DNA from: Brevibacillus fulvus | Lineage (GTDB): Bacteria > Bacillota > Bacilli > Brevibacillales > Brevibacillaceae | Length of the DNA stretch: 60,720 bases | Assembly: GCF_016908525.1 (NCBI RefSeq) | Contig: NZ_JAFBEB010000018.1 | Coordinates: 1-60,720, forward strand | Direction: 5' to 3' | In this document: positions 1-8,784 of the stretch, piece by piece | Layout of the letters: each line of letters starts with the position of its first letter | Position numbering within the stretch: the first letter of the stretch is position 1 | The notes under the pieces: model-generated | Told to the model about the DNA's origin: nothing | Databases searched by the model: none | Seen by the model: the letters and a program-made list of their open reading frames with translations, nothing else | Translations under genes and position numbers: made by a program

Positions 1-60
1 CATATTCCATCACTCTTTCAATTCATTGTTACCGTATAATTCGGCAACACCGTGGGAAAA

Positions 61-80
61 GCCTGCTTAGGCGGACTTTT
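61..80 (-). terminator. Weak terminator candidate after the HPr-like gene
   Basis: On the minus strand a 4-bp stem (GCCT, loop AAGC, AGGC) is followed at once by TTTT, 12 bases or so past the stop codon of the HPr-like gene. The stem is short, so this is only a plausible intrinsic terminator. Confidence 0.3.
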
Positions 81-91
81 TCACCGGACTT

Positions 92-346
92 TTAGGATAC
101 GGAGTCAAGAAATAAACTTAACTGTTCCAGCGCTTGCTCGGCATCGGCCCCTATCGCAATCATGTTGATCGTATCACCTTTGCTGGCGCGGAATCCTCTT
201 GTGCCCAACGGACTTTTCGCATTGATCCTCCAGTTGTTTCGTTCCAGCAATATATAACTGTCAAACTTGTTGGCTGTAACAACGATTTGTTTGACTTGCT
301 CTTCCAACAGGTCGCCCGATAACGTAACCGTTCTTTTTCTTTCCAA
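92..346 (-). CDS. HPr-like protein lacking the catalytic histidine (Crh-like)
   Basis: 84 aa, the length of HPr. It can be aligned end to end with the true HPr at 56600-56857. The conserved serine context is present (NAKSPLG, Ser45, against NAKSIMG with Ser46 in HPr). The phosphotransfer motif LHARPA is replaced by LLEEQV, so the position of His15 is Leu14 and Arg17 is Glu. It therefore cannot carry phosphate from enzyme I, but might still be phosphorylated by HPr kinase. B. subtilis Crh is the known case of an HPr paralogue that keeps Ser46 and lacks His15 (it has Gln). A role as a CcpA cofactor or partner is inference. It is divergent from the LytTR gene at 660. A good start with RBS lies at 346. 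Confidence 0.7.
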   Translation of the reverse strand: MERKRTVTLSGDLLEEQVKQIVVTANKFDSYILLERNNWRINAKSPLGTRGFRASKGDTINMIAIGADAEQALEQLSLFLDSVS

Positions 347-511
347 TGTAACTCACCTCACTTCCGGATAAAAAGAACGCAAACTGAAACCACATCCTCC
401 TGCGAACCGCCCGCGCCGTCCAGCGCATCTCCTTTGTTTCGCCGCTCCGATTGCGTTAAATTATCTGACACTGCCAACACACCGCTACGACCCCCTCTGC
501 AACTTTTTATT

Positions 512-541
512 ATTTTAGCAAAAATCAGTTTATTTATTCAA
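512..541 (-). promoter_or_regulatory. Promoter of the HPr-like gene
   Basis: Minus-strand -35 TTGAAT (541-536), 18-bp spacer and extended -10 TGC-TAAAAT (517-512). It lies about 165 bases upstream of the HPr-like start, leaving a long leader that is GC-rich and without an obvious riboswitch. The rest of the 312-base gap 347-659 shows no gene. Confidence 0.5.
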
Positions 542-555
542 TGACATTTGTGTCA
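542..555. promoter_or_regulatory. Inverted repeat TGACA-N4-TGTCA between divergent genes
   Basis: A perfect 5-bp inverted repeat with a 4-base spacer abuts the -35 of the HPr-like promoter and lies upstream of the LytTR gene. It has the shape of a small operator. The protein that binds it cannot be told from the sequence. Confidence 0.3.
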
Positions 556-618
556 GTTTTTCTAACATTAAAGTGCTGATTGTTCCATCGTCGGTTTCCC
601 CTTATAGTCGATCAGTTG

Positions 619-624
619 TATAAT
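619..624 (+). promoter_or_regulatory. -10 element of the LytTR gene
   Basis: A perfect TATAAT lies 36 bases before the ATG at 660. No good -35 is seen 17 bases upstream (TTCCCC), so the promoter may need an activator. Confidence 0.35.
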
Positions 625-659
625 AGAATCGCTTGATGTATTCAAACGGGAGGTTACCC

Positions 660-1307
660 ATGAAGCCCTTTTCGATTCCATCTATCCTGCAGATCATGAG
701 TGAATTTTTCCCCAAACATACTTCCATTGCCGTTACGGATGCCAAGCAGTACATTTACTATCAGCCCAGCCAGGCGATTGATTTGAACATTAGCCCGGGC
801 GATTTGATCAAGGAAGGAACCGCCAGTCACAAAGCGTTGACGCTCCGGCAAAAAGTATCGGAAACGATTGCCGCCGACGTGCTGGGAGTCCCCTATTTCG
901 GCACCTCCATTCCGCTGCTGGAAGAAGGCGTTGTCAATGGCTGTATTACCGCCATCTTGCCTTGCCAGCCGTCAGCGCTTCCGTTTTTGACGGTTCGCAC
1001 CAGCCCTGATCAATGGATGCCGATGCCGTACGCTGAGATCATGTATCTGGAAGCCCAGAATCGCAAGACGCAAGTGGTCACGCTGAAGGGGAAAGGATTT
1101 CACAAGTCTCCTTTAAGCGAACTCGAATGGCTGCTTCCCGACGAGCTTTTTATCAGAGTGCATCGTTCCTATATTGTAAATCCTCATTATATCGCGGAAA
1201 TTCACCCTGATTATCACTCGACGTTTCTGCTCGTCATGAAAGACCAGCAGCGGATTCCCGTGAGCCAGTCGTATTCCAGCCAGTTTCGCAAATTGCTGCA
1301 ATTTTGA
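660..1307 (+). CDS. LytTR-family DNA-binding regulator
   Basis: 215 aa from the ATG at 660, which has GGGAGG 5 bases upstream; an in-frame TTG/ATG at 633/636 has no RBS. The C-terminal ~100 residues are a LytTR domain: an EIMYLEAQNRKT strand, then LPDELFIRVHRSYIVNPHYI, the usual core of the AgrA/LytR DNA-binding fold. The N-terminal half (about 1-110) is not a response-regulator receiver; it looks like a small PAS/GAF-type sensor module, which would suggest direct sensing of a ligand (inference). The next gene on the same strand, 120 bases on, is an acetyl-CoA hydrolase/CoA-transferase, the likely target. LytTR proteins bind paired direct repeats; none is clear by eye in the 1308-1427 gap. 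Confidence 0.8.
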   Translation: MKPFSIPSILQIMSEFFPKHTSIAVTDAKQYIYYQPSQAIDLNISPGDLIKEGTASHKALTLRQKVSETIAADVLGVPYFGTSIPLLEEGVVNGCITAILPCQPSALPFLTVRTSPDQWMPMPYAEIMYLEAQNRKTQVVTLKGKGFHKSPLSELEWLLPDELFIRVHRSYIVNPHYIAEIHPDYHSTFLLVMKDQQRIPVSQSYSSQFRKLLQF

Positions 1308-1427
1308 TTTGCGATTTCACACGGAAATTTGCTGGCTGAAGCCAAATATAAGCCTTTTGGCCCCAAAACGAATGAGATTCCCCCAGACCGTTGCTAAAAT
1401 GAATAAAAAAGTTAAGAGGGGATTTCA

Positions 1428-2948
1428 GTGGAAGAACAACTGTCAAACCGTTTGCGTAACAAATCCTTGCTTGCTCGCGTCGTAACGGCTGATACAGCCG
1501 CTGCTTGGATAAAGGACGGTATGACTTTGGGGCTGAGCGGTTTTACGCGCGCCGGAGATGCGAAGGCAGTACCGACAGCGCTTGTCTCGCGGGCCAAAAC
1601 TGCCCCGTTGAAAGTAAATGTTTATACCGGTGCTTCCTTGGGCTCGGATATCGACAAATTGATGGCTGAAGCCGGAATTGTCGCAAAACGTTTGCCTTTT
1701 CAAGCAGATCCAACAATGCGGCAAAAAATAAATCAAGGCGAAATCCTGTTCGTGGATCAACATTTGTCTCATACAGCGGAATGGATACGCTCCGGAGTGC
1801 TTGACCCTATCGATTTTGCAATTGTGGAAGCGGTTTCAATCTCGGAAGATGGCTTGCTTTATCCGACGACTTCTGTCGGCAACTCCGCCATCTTTGTGCA
1901 GGAAGCAAAAGAGATAATTGTTGAGATTAACCTGGCTCAACCGCTCTCGCTCGAAGGCGTCCATGACATCTATCAACTGACGCCGATGGGCCGCCGCGAC
2001 CCGATCCCCCTGACCCGGATCGACCAGCGCATCGGCGTAAAAGGTATTCCTGTTGATTTGAACAAAATCAGAGGAATCGTCATCACCAATGCTGCCGATT
2101 CTCCTTCAACCATCGTGCCGCCTGATGAAGAGACCGCGCAAATGGCCGATCATCTGATCCGCTTTTTGCGTGAGGAAGTGTCGCGCGGTCGGCTTTCGAA
2201 TCAACTGGCTCCCTTGCAGTCTGGAATCGGTTCGGTCGCCAATGCCGTCCTCCACGGTCTGCTGCATTCCGAGTTTACCGATTTGGAAATCTACTCCGAA
2301 GTATTGCAGGATGCGGTATTCGAACTGTTGGATGCCGGCAAGGTCCGGTTTGCCTCCGGCTGTTCGATCACGCTTTCCGCTGAGAAGATGCAGGCCGTCT
2401 TCTCGCAATTCGAACGTTATCGGCAACGCATTTTGCTGCGTCCGCAGGAAATATCCAATCACCCGGAATTGATCCGGCGTCTGGGATTGATCGCCATCAA
2501 CACTGCTTTGGAAGTCGATCTTTATGGCAATGTCAATTCCACGCACATACTGGGCAGCCGAATGATGAACGGGATCGGTGGCTCCGGCGACTTTGCCCGC
2601 AATTCCCGGCTCTCGATCTTTGTCACCAAATCGATCGCCAAAGGCGGGAAAATCTCCAGTATCGTACCGTTTGTAGCCCACGTTGATCATACAGAACACG
2701 ATGTGGATGTGATCGTAACCGAACAAGGCTATGCCGATCTTCGCGGCTTGGCTCCGACCGAGCGGCCGCTCGTTATCATTGAACGCTGCGCTCACCCGAT
2801 GTATCGGCAACAATTGCGGGAGTATTACGAAGAGGCTCTCCAATATGGCGGACAGACGCCCCATCTTTTGCACAAGGCGTTTTCTTTCCATCTGAACTAT
2901 GCTCAGAATGGAACGATGCTTTCAACTGCCACAGCCGATCTGAACTAG
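1428..2948 (+). CDS. Acetyl-CoA hydrolase/succinyl-CoA:acetate CoA-transferase family protein
   Basis: 506 aa, GTG start at 1428 with AGAGGGGA 8 bases upstream. It belongs to the Cat1/AarC/ScpC class of family I CoA-transferases. The N-terminal domain has LGLSGFTRAGDAKAVP and a VYTGAS segment. The SEVLQDAVFELLD motif carries the likely catalytic glutamate (Glu291), which forms the glutamyl-CoA thioester in this family. The C-terminal domain has GGSGDFARN and ITEQGYADLRGL-type signatures (here VTEQGYADLRGL). Expected reaction: exchange of CoA between succinate or propionate and acetate, or acetyl-CoA hydrolysis; the true acceptor cannot be read from sequence. The adjacent LytTR gene probably controls it. 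It converges on mupG across a shared hairpin. Confidence 0.88.
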   Translation: MEEQLSNRLRNKSLLARVVTADTAAAWIKDGMTLGLSGFTRAGDAKAVPTALVSRAKTAPLKVNVYTGASLGSDIDKLMAEAGIVAKRLPFQADPTMRQKINQGEILFVDQHLSHTAEWIRSGVLDPIDFAIVEAVSISEDGLLYPTTSVGNSAIFVQEAKEIIVEINLAQPLSLEGVHDIYQLTPMGRRDPIPLTRIDQRIGVKGIPVDLNKIRGIVITNAADSPSTIVPPDEETAQMADHLIRFLREEVSRGRLSNQLAPLQSGIGSVANAVLHGLLHSEFTDLEIYSEVLQDAVFELLDAGKVRFASGCSITLSAEKMQAVFSQFERYRQRILLRPQEISNHPELIRRLGLIAINTALEVDLYGNVNSTHILGSRMMNGIGGSGDFARNSRLSIFVTKSIAKGGKISSIVPFVAHVDHTEHDVDVIVTEQGYADLRGLAPTERPLVIIERCAHPMYRQQLREYYEEALQYGGQTPHLLHKAFSFHLNYAQNGTMLSTATADLN

Positions 2949-2960
2949 AACGGATATAAA

Positions 2961-3014
2961 AAAAAAGGGAACGACCTGCCGATAAAATCCTGTTGGCTGA
3001 TCATTCCCTTTTAT
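2961..3014. terminator. Bidirectional terminator between the CoA-transferase gene and mupG
   Basis: The arms AAAAGGGAAnGA and TCnTTCCCTTTT face each other across a 26-base loop and are flanked by A and T runs, so they can serve both converging genes. Confidence 0.55.
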
Positions 3015-4037
3015 TTAGCTGTGCGGAATTGCTTCAAGGTATACCTTGGCACCTGGTTCCAGCAAATCGAGCAGCGGCAAATCCGCCGGACACACCCGTC
3101 CAACCACATTTACCCGCTCGTCCGCCGGCAAGTCTGTCCGGGCAATTTGCAATTCGCCGCAATACCGCCCGTACAACTCGTTATCCCTGGTCAGCGTGCC
3201 CCGCGGCCGCGCCAGCGTCTCCTGCGGCGGAATAGGCACTGCGGAACGCGTGTCCATGAACCGCAGGACGTCTCGCCCCAGATCGGGCCGCAAACGGTAT
3301 TCTCCGCTGCCCAGCGTATCCGAATATATACGAAGGACAAGCCGTCCCGTTTGCTGAAAAGCGGTCATTCGCTCCAGCACGCCCTCGCCCGGATCGGGAT
3401 CGCCGATATAAACGGTATCTACACCGCCGCGCCACAACTCGACAGCGGCCGCATACGGATCTGCCGTGCGGTGACGCTCCAGCGTAGGCAATCCCTCAAA
3501 CAACGGGCCCCGCTTCTCCCCTGCCCCCGGCACAAAGGCAGCGACGGGAATCCCGCAGGAACGGAACAGTTCCGTCTGCTTGCGGAAAAATTGGTCATCC
3601 AAGCCGGTTTCCCGCCGTGGGTAAAAATTGTGCCAGCCGATCAACTGCTCCGGCTGCAAGCCGCTGTCCAACAAAGAGCGCAGTTCCGTTGCAAAGACGG
3701 TGCTCGCATTTAAGGCAATGCGAAATGTTTTGGCCAAGCGCACGGTCGTCTCCAGCGCAAATTCGTCATCCAGCCGCAGTCCGGCAACGCCCAATTCCGT
3801 TAACTGTTCAAACGTCCCGATGCCCAGATGACCGAGCGTCGATCGGGAAACATCGGCATAAACAGCAATTCCCAACGAATGAGCCAGTGCCAGCAACTGC
3901 TTCGCATGTTCAACCAGGTCGCCGCTCTCCTCCGGAATATGCAGCGAAGTAAAAGCGGCCTTGACTCCCAGCCTGCCGGCATGCCTCAACCGGTCTGCGG
4001 CGTTTGCGTCGCGTAGGTAAAAGGAGATGCCGATCAT
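3015..4037 (-). CDS. mupG: 6-phospho-N-acetylmuramidase, MupG family (DUF871)
   Basis: 340 aa. It starts MIGISFYL, a common opening of DUF871/MupG proteins, folds as a TIM-barrel-like N-terminal part (about 1-230: FTSLHIPEE, YADVS, LRLDDEF, NASTV, WHNFYPRRETGLD) and ends in a cyclophilin-like C-terminal domain. MupG hydrolyses MurNAc-6-P-GlcNAc made by the MurNAc PTS into MurNAc-6-P and GlcNAc in the cytoplasm. Its ATG overlaps the stop of murP (ATGA), so the two are translationally coupled. Last gene of the murQ-murR-murP-mupG operon, as in S. aureus. The motif set and context agree, so the call is firm. Confidence 0.9.
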   Translation of the reverse strand: MIGISFYLRDANAADRLRHAGRLGVKAAFTSLHIPEESGDLVEHAKQLLALAHSLGIAVYADVSRSTLGHLGIGTFEQLTELGVAGLRLDDEFALETTVRLAKTFRIALNASTVFATELRSLLDSGLQPEQLIGWHNFYPRRETGLDDQFFRKQTELFRSCGIPVAAFVPGAGEKRGPLFEGLPTLERHRTADPYAAAVELWRGGVDTVYIGDPDPGEGVLERMTAFQQTGRLVLRIYSDTLGSGEYRLRPDLGRDVLRFMDTRSAVPIPPQETLARPRGTLTRDNELYGRYCGELQIARTDLPADERVNVVGRVCPADLPLLDLLEPGAKVYLEAIPHS

Positions 4038-5398
4038 TGAAACTCACTCGCCATTTCATCTTTAAATCCGAAGAAATACGTGAATACAAAACCGGCGGCA
4101 TAGGCAACGAGCAAACCAAGCAAATAGAGCAAAATTTGGTGTGTCAGCACGAGGAAAGTCAGCGGCAGGCCGGATACCCCCACGGCAACAGTAGCCACAT
4201 TGAAGGCAGCCTGGAAAGCTCCGCCTACCCCGGCACCAAGACAAGCGGTTAAAAACGGCCGTCCCAATGGCAACGTTACGCCAAAGATGAGCGGTTCGCC
4301 AATCCCCAGCATGCCGGCCGGCAACGCACCGCCGACAGCGCGCTTCAAGCCTTTCTTTTTCGTCTTCATGTAAATGGCAAAGGCCGCCCCGACCTGACCC
4401 GCTCCGCCCATGGCCAAAATCGGCAGAAGCGGATCGTTGCCAATCGAGTTGATCAATTCAAGGTGAATCGGCGTCAAGCCTTGGTGCAATCCGGTCACAA
4501 CCAGCGGCAGGAAGGTTGCCCCCAGCACAAACCCGGCCACCACACCGCCAAAATGCAAGATCGCCAGCAACCCGCTCGTAATCGCGGTGGAAATCCAGCC
4601 GCCGATCGGCATGAAGATAAGATAGGTAAAAATACCGGTAATCAGTAAGGTTAAGGTTGGCGTGACGATGATATCCAGGGCAGCCGGCACAAAGCGGCGA
4701 ATGCGCTGTTCAACATAGGCCATGAAAATCGCTGCGATCAAGACGCCGATCAATCCGCCGCGGCCCGGCAGCAAACTTTCCCCAAACAACGTAATTTTCG
4801 CCACATCCGGGCTGATAATGAGAATGCCCGCCAGTGCTCCCAGCGCCGGGGAACCGCCAAATTCCTTGGCCGCGTTTGTTCCGACCAAGATCCCCAGGTA
4901 AGCAAACAAACCGGAACCGATCACATTCAAGACGCTGGCCACCAATGAATCCGCCGGAAGCCAGCCCGCCTGAACAACCCCCTTGGAAATCCCGCTGATC
5001 AATCCGGAAGCAACCAATGCGGGAATCAACGGAATGAAAATACTGGAAATACGCCGCAATAGCCGCTTAAACGGCGTCGCGTTTTTCTCCGCCAGCGCAG
5101 ATTTGGTCTGCTTGGCCCGCTCCTTCAGGTCAATCTCTGTCCCGCTGCCAACGAGACTGGCAAATTCCGCCGAAACTTTATTGACCGTTCCCGGTCCAAG
5201 AATAATCTGCAGCGTTTCGTTCTCGACAACACCGATTACGCCATCAATTTGTTTCAGACCTTGCATGTCGACAAGTTGCTGGTTTCTCGGCATCACGCGC
5301 AATCTGGTCATGCAATGCGTGAACGTTCCAATATTCTCTTTTCCCCCGAGTTTCTCCAGGATTTGGCTGGCTAAAACTTTGTTTTTATCGGCCGACAT
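4034..5398 (-). CDS. murP: N-acetylmuramic acid PTS transporter, EIIBC
   Basis: 454 aa. The N-terminal EIIB domain (about 1-85) has the phospho-accepting cysteine in FTHCMTRLR (Cys29), as in glucose/sucrose-class PTS enzymes. A charged linker leads to an EIIC domain of about ten membrane helices (from about 110) with the substrate-loop motif GLGEPLIFG-like (here LGIGEPLIFGVTLPLGRPF). No EIIA domain is fused, as in E. coli and B. subtilis MurP, so an EIIA from elsewhere must supply phosphate. It imports MurNAc or MurNAc-GlcNAc with phosphorylation at the 6-position. RBS GGGGGAG; 36 bases after murR; overlaps mupG. Confidence 0.9.
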   Translation of the reverse strand: MSADKNKVLASQILEKLGGKENIGTFTHCMTRLRVMPRNQQLVDMQGLKQIDGVIGVVENETLQIILGPGTVNKVSAEFASLVGSGTEIDLKERAKQTKSALAEKNATPFKRLLRRISSIFIPLIPALVASGLISGISKGVVQAGWLPADSLVASVLNVIGSGLFAYLGILVGTNAAKEFGGSPALGALAGILIISPDVAKITLFGESLLPGRGGLIGVLIAAIFMAYVEQRIRRFVPAALDIIVTPTLTLLITGIFTYLIFMPIGGWISTAITSGLLAILHFGGVVAGFVLGATFLPLVVTGLHQGLTPIHLELINSIGNDPLLPILAMGGAGQVGAAFAIYMKTKKKGLKRAVGGALPAGMLGIGEPLIFGVTLPLGRPFLTACLGAGVGGAFQAAFNVATVAVGVSGLPLTFLVLTHQILLYLLGLLVAYAAGFVFTYFFGFKDEMASEFQ

Positions 5399-5434
5399 CT
5401 ACGTCTCCCCCTTAATATAACGGCATGCACCGCG

Positions 5435-6289
5435 TTACTTTTTGTTCTTTAGCGAACGGATTGCTTCCCGGGTACGGTCGATATGCTCGACCGTCACCTC
5501 GTATTGCTTGGCGGCCATGCACAAAAACAGCATATCAATCACATGAAGCTGAGCGATCCGGGAGGAAGTGGCGGCGCTGCGAAAGGGCGCTTCCTTGGCC
5601 GACGATGTATGCAGGCGAATGTCGGAGATGGAAGCGACCGGCGATTGCCCGTATTTCGTCAGGCTGATGGTCGTTAACCCGTACTCCTTGGCCAGATTTA
5701 ACACATCGATCACCTCTTGCGTTTCCCCGGAAAAAGAAATGCCCATGACCACCTCATGCGGCCCTGCGTTGGCAATCAGCGATGCTACTAGATGAACATC
5801 GGTAAACATCGTCGCCGTTTTGTTGATTCGCAAAAACTTTTGCTGGGCATCAAGCGCGATAATACTGGATGCTCCAATCCCGAACAGATGAATTCGGCTT
5901 GCTTCAATCAGCACATCGACAGCCTTGGCCAGTTCTTCATAATTCATGATTTCCGCGGTTTCCCGCAGTTGGAGAATGCTGTTGTCGGTAATCTTCTGCA
6001 CCGTGACATACATGGATTCATTTGCCTCAATATCGCGGTAGCCAATCGCGACCTGTTTGGCCAGATCACCGCTGATCCGCATTTTCAGCTCCTGAAATCC
6101 TTTGACCCCTAATGATTTGCACAGACGAATCACAGCTGCGCCGCTTGAATGGGTCATCTCCCCGAGTTGCTCGACCGTACTGTTCACTGCTTCATGCGGA
6201 TGCTGCAAGATATAGACCGCAATCTTGCGCTCGGAAGGAGGCAGTTGATCCAGCATGCTTTCAATCATATGGAGCGCACCTGTTGCCAT
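5435..6289 (-). CDS. murR: MurR/RpiR-family transcriptional regulator of the MurNAc operon
   Basis: 284 aa from ATG 6289, one base after the murQ stop, with RBS AAAGGGGA inside the murQ end. The N-terminal RpiR helix-turn-helix domain (about 1-77; THSSGAAVIRLCKSLGVKGFQELKMRI) is followed by a SIS domain (about 120-250; LFGIGASSIIALDAQQKFLRI, VMGISFSGETQEVIDVLNLAKEYG) that in MurR binds MurNAc-6-P. Known MurR proteins repress murQP until MurNAc-6-P accumulates. Its place as second gene of the operon implies autoregulation. A nearly palindromic AT-rich stretch in the murQ promoter spacer is a possible operator (inference). Confidence 0.88.
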   Translation of the reverse strand: MATGALHMIESMLDQLPPSERKIAVYILQHPHEAVNSTVEQLGEMTHSSGAAVIRLCKSLGVKGFQELKMRISGDLAKQVAIGYRDIEANESMYVTVQKITDNSILQLRETAEIMNYEELAKAVDVLIEASRIHLFGIGASSIIALDAQQKFLRINKTATMFTDVHLVASLIANAGPHEVVMGISFSGETQEVIDVLNLAKEYGLTTISLTKYGQSPVASISDIRLHTSSAKEAPFRSAATSSRIAQLHVIDMLFLCMAAKQYEVTVEHIDRTREAIRSLKNKK

Positions 6290-6290
6290 T

Positions 6291-7205
6291 TCAGTTCCCC
6301 TTTTCCTGCTGCAAAGCAATCGCTTTTCTGACATTTCCGTCCGCTTGACTCAGCCTCTCGGCGGCTTCCTGGTAGGACGACTTGGTCTTTAGCATCACAA
6401 TCGCGGCTTTCACCTGGTTGTTGGCCAGCAGCAAAGTTTGCTCGGCCTGCTCCGGAGTGGCTCCGGTGATCGTGCAAATAATCTTGATCGCACGCTGCCG
6501 CAGCTTGTAATTGCTCACATGCACATCAACCATCAAGTTTTCGTATACTTTTCCGAGACGAATCATGGAAGCGGTCGAAATCATGTTCAGCACCATCTTT
6601 TGGGCCGTTCCCGCTTTGAGCCGGGTCGAACCGGTCAAAACTTCCGGACCAACGATTACTTCGATCGCACACTCCGCTTCCTGGCTGATCAACGCCTGTT
6701 CATTGCAAGACAAAGCGACCGTCTTGGCGCCAACTGAGCGGGCATATTTCAATGCGCCAATCACGTACGGAGTCCGTCCGCTGGCAGCAATGCCGACAAC
6801 GGTATCCCGCTGGTCCAATTGAATGGCCCGCAAATCGGCTTCGCCCCACTCCGGCTTGTCTTCTGCACCTTCCACCGCCTTGACAAAAGCTCTTTCTCCC
6901 CCAGCGATAATGCCCACTACTTGTTCCGGCGAAGTGCTAAAAGTCGGCGGACATTCCACTGCGTCCAGCACGCCCAATCTGCCGCTCGTTCCTGCCCCTG
7001 CGTAAATAAGCCGTCCGCCTTGTTTCAGGGAGTTGCAAGCCCATTCAGCGGCGGTTGCGACCTGGGGCAATACTTGCTGGACGGCATTCGCGACCTTTCG
7101 ATCCTCTTCATTCATCAACTGGACGATTTCCAAGGTGCTGGCAGAATCAATATGCTTTGTAGAAGAATTACGAGCCTCTGTGGTTAAAAATGACAAATTA
7201 TCCAT
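6291..7205 (-). CDS. murQ: N-acetylmuramic acid 6-phosphate etherase
   Basis: 304 aa from ATG 7205 (RBS AAAGAGG, 7 bases before); a longer open frame to 7421 runs through the promoter and is not real. MurQ cleaves the D-lactyl ether of MurNAc-6-P to give GlcNAc-6-P and D-lactate. The motifs are complete: TEARN near the start, SIS-domain signature [25 protein letters not shown] with the etherase Glu, [15 protein letters not shown], and a C-terminal UBA-like three-helix tail ([20 protein letters not shown]). First gene of the operon. D-lactate released here could feed the FAD-linked oxidase genes that are divergent from it (inference). Confidence 0.93.
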   Translation of the reverse strand: MDNLSFLTTEARNSSTKHIDSASTLEIVQLMNEEDRKVANAVQQVLPQVATAAEWACNSLKQGGRLIYAGAGTSGRLGVLDAVECPPTFSTSPEQVVGIIAGGERAFVKAVEGAEDKPEWGEADLRAIQLDQRDTVVGIAASGRTPYVIGALKYARSVGAKTVALSCNEQALISQEAECAIEVIVGPEVLTGSTRLKAGTAQKMVLNMISTASMIRLGKVYENLMVDVHVSNYKLRQRAIKIICTITGATPEQAEQTLLLANNQVKAAIVMLKTKSSYQEAAERLSQADGNVRKAIALQQEKGN

Positions 7206-7229
7206 TGGCAAACCTCTTTCTGATCCTGA

Positions 7230-7243
7230 TGTAAGCGATTGCA
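7230..7243. promoter_or_regulatory. CcpA-type cre site downstream of the murQ -10
   Basis: TGTAAGCGATTGCA matches the cre consensus TGWAANCGNTNWCA with one mismatch. It lies between the murQ -10 (7260-7265) and the ATG at 7205, where bound CcpA/HPr-Ser-P would act as a roadblock. This predicts glucose repression of the MurNAc operon. Confidence 0.65.
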
Positions 7244-7259
7244 CTTTTGATTTATTATA

Positions 7260-7289
7260 AGTATAATTGATTTTAAAATAAAATTTCAA
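7260..7289 (-). promoter_or_regulatory. murQRP-mupG promoter
   Basis: Minus-strand -35 TTGAAA (7289-7284), 18-bp spacer, -10 TATACT (7265-7260). The spacer is a near-palindromic A/T-rich run (GAAATTTTATTTTAAAATC), a possible MurR operator. The reverse of the same -35 (TTTCAA) stands 17 bp from TAAAAT (7307-7312) and may weakly serve glcD on the plus strand. Confidence 0.55.
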
Positions 7290-7371
7290 TATTTTTTGGT
7301 TTTTCCTAAAATATGCTTTCTGATCCGTTCTTTTTAATAGCGGTAAATTGTCAAAAACGGAGGTGCGGTCC

Positions 7372-8784
7372 ATGCTCGATTCAGCCTTGCGAAAAGCGTT
7401 CGTTGCCATCGTCGGCGACAAATGGTTTCTCGATACGCCAAACGAACTGTATGCCTATTCCTATGATGCTACCCCTCTTTATCAGTCGCTTCCCGATGCC
7501 GTGATCATTCCGGGGACAGTCGATGAAGTTTCTGCGATTCTGAAACTGGCCAATCAGCACAAGATTCCGATCATTACCCGCGGTTCAGGAACAAATCTCG
7601 CCGGCGGAACCATTCCCGTGCATGGCGGAATGGTGTTGAACATGAATCGCTTTCAGCAAATCCATGAAATTGATACGAAAAATTTGACAGCTACCATCGG
7701 CAGCGGCGTGATCACGGCCGATCTGCATCAAGCGGTAGAGGCAGTGGGACTGTTTTATCCGCCTGATCCGGGGAGCATGCGCATCTCCACGGTCGGCGGC
7801 AATCTGGCCCAATGCGCGGGCGGGATGCGCGGTCTCAAATACGGGGTTACGAAAGATTATGTGATGGGTTTGCAATATGTGCTGCCGTCCGGAGAAGTGT
7901 TGCGCTGCGGCGGGAAAAATGTGAAAGACGTCGCCGGCTACGATATGACGCGGCTGTTGGTTGGCTCTGAAGGAACGCTGGCCGTGATTACGGAAATTAC
8001 CGTCAAGCTGCTTCCGCTCCCCGAGACGAAACGAACGCTGGTCGCTTATTACAGCAATCTCGTTGACGCTGCCCGCACTGTTGAAGAAGTGATTGCCGCG
8101 AAAATCATACCGGCGACCATGGAATTTCTCGATCAGGGCACAATGAAGGTAGTCGACGACTTTGCCAAACTCGGCTTGCCCTTGGAAATGAAATCGATGC
8201 TGTTGATCGAACAGGACGGACCGGAGCAGTCTGTTGCGGAAGATATTGCGCGAATTGCGGAAATTGCCAAACAGAACGGTGCGGCCAGGGTGGAGATCGC
8301 CCGTACCGCCGAAGAAGGCGCAAAGCTGTTGGCGGCAAGACGGGCTGCTTTGTCCGCGCTGTCCCGTTTGCGGCCGACCACGATTTTGGAGGATGCCACT
8401 GTGCCCCGCTCCCGGCTGGCGGAAATGGTTGAAGCAATCGAGCAGATCGCCCGCAAATATCAGGTGCACATCTGTACGTTTGGCCACGCCGGTGACGGCA
8501 ATCTGCACCCTACCTGCATGACTGACGAGCGCAACCATGAGGAACTGCAAAACGTAGAAAAAGCGTTCGAGGAAATTTTTCACACTGCGATCCGGCTCGG
8601 CGGAACCATTACAGGGGAGCATGGGGTCGGCATGGCCAAAATGAACTATCTCGACCTGAAGGTAGGACAGGACGGGATGGAACTGATGAAACGGATTAAA
8701 GCCGCTTTCGATCCCAATCACATCATGAATCCAGGCAAAATTTTTGCGCACAGCGAGCGACGCAGATTGGTGGTGAAAAAATGA
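7372..8784 (+). CDS. glcD: FAD-linked oxidase, glycolate/D-lactate dehydrogenase GlcD subunit
   Basis: 470 aa from ATG 7372, with GGAGGT 7 bases before; an upstream in-frame TTG at 7348 has no RBS. Vanillyl-alcohol-oxidase-type FAD domain in the N-terminal half ([14 protein letters not shown], pyrophosphate loop; [27 protein letters not shown]) and C-terminal cap domain with the [10 protein letters not shown] metal/active-site motif and GEHGVGMAK near the end. Family members oxidise glycolate, D-lactate or other 2-hydroxyacids and pass electrons through GlcF to the quinone pool. It overlaps glcF by 4 bases. No glcE is present, as in many Firmicutes. Being divergent from murQ, which yields D-lactate, favours D-lactate as a substrate (inference). 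Confidence 0.88.
   Translation: MLDSALRKAFVAIVGDKWFLDTPNELYAYSYDATPLYQSLPDAVIIPGTVDEVSAILKLANQHKIPIITRGSGTNLAGGTIPVHGGMVLNMNRFQQIHEIDTKNLTATIGSGVITADLHQAVEAVGLFYPPDPGSMRISTVGGNLAQCAGGMRGLKYGVTKDYVMGLQYVLPSGEVLRCGGKNVKDVAGYDMTRLLVGSEGTLAVITEITVKLLPLPETKRTLVAYYSNLVDAARTVEEVIAAKIIPATMEFLDQGTMKVVDDFAKLGLPLEMKSMLLIEQDGPEQSVAEDIARIAEIAKQNGAARVEIARTAEEGAKLLAARRAALSALSRLRPTTILEDATVPRSRLAEMVEAIEQIARKYQVHICTFGHAGDGNLHPTCMTDERNHEELQNVEKAFEEIFHTAIRLGGTITGEHGVGMAKMNYLDLKVGQDGMELMKRIKAAFDPNHIMNPGKIFAHSERRRLVVKK

Noticed and set aside
2106-2891. A 261-codon open frame antisense to the CoA-transferase
   Set aside because: No RBS or domain, and it is fully inside a well-supported gene.
7585-8751. A 388-codon open frame antisense to glcD
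   Set aside because: The glcD product has complete FAD-oxidase motifs; the reverse frame is His/Gln-rich nonsense typical of a shadow.
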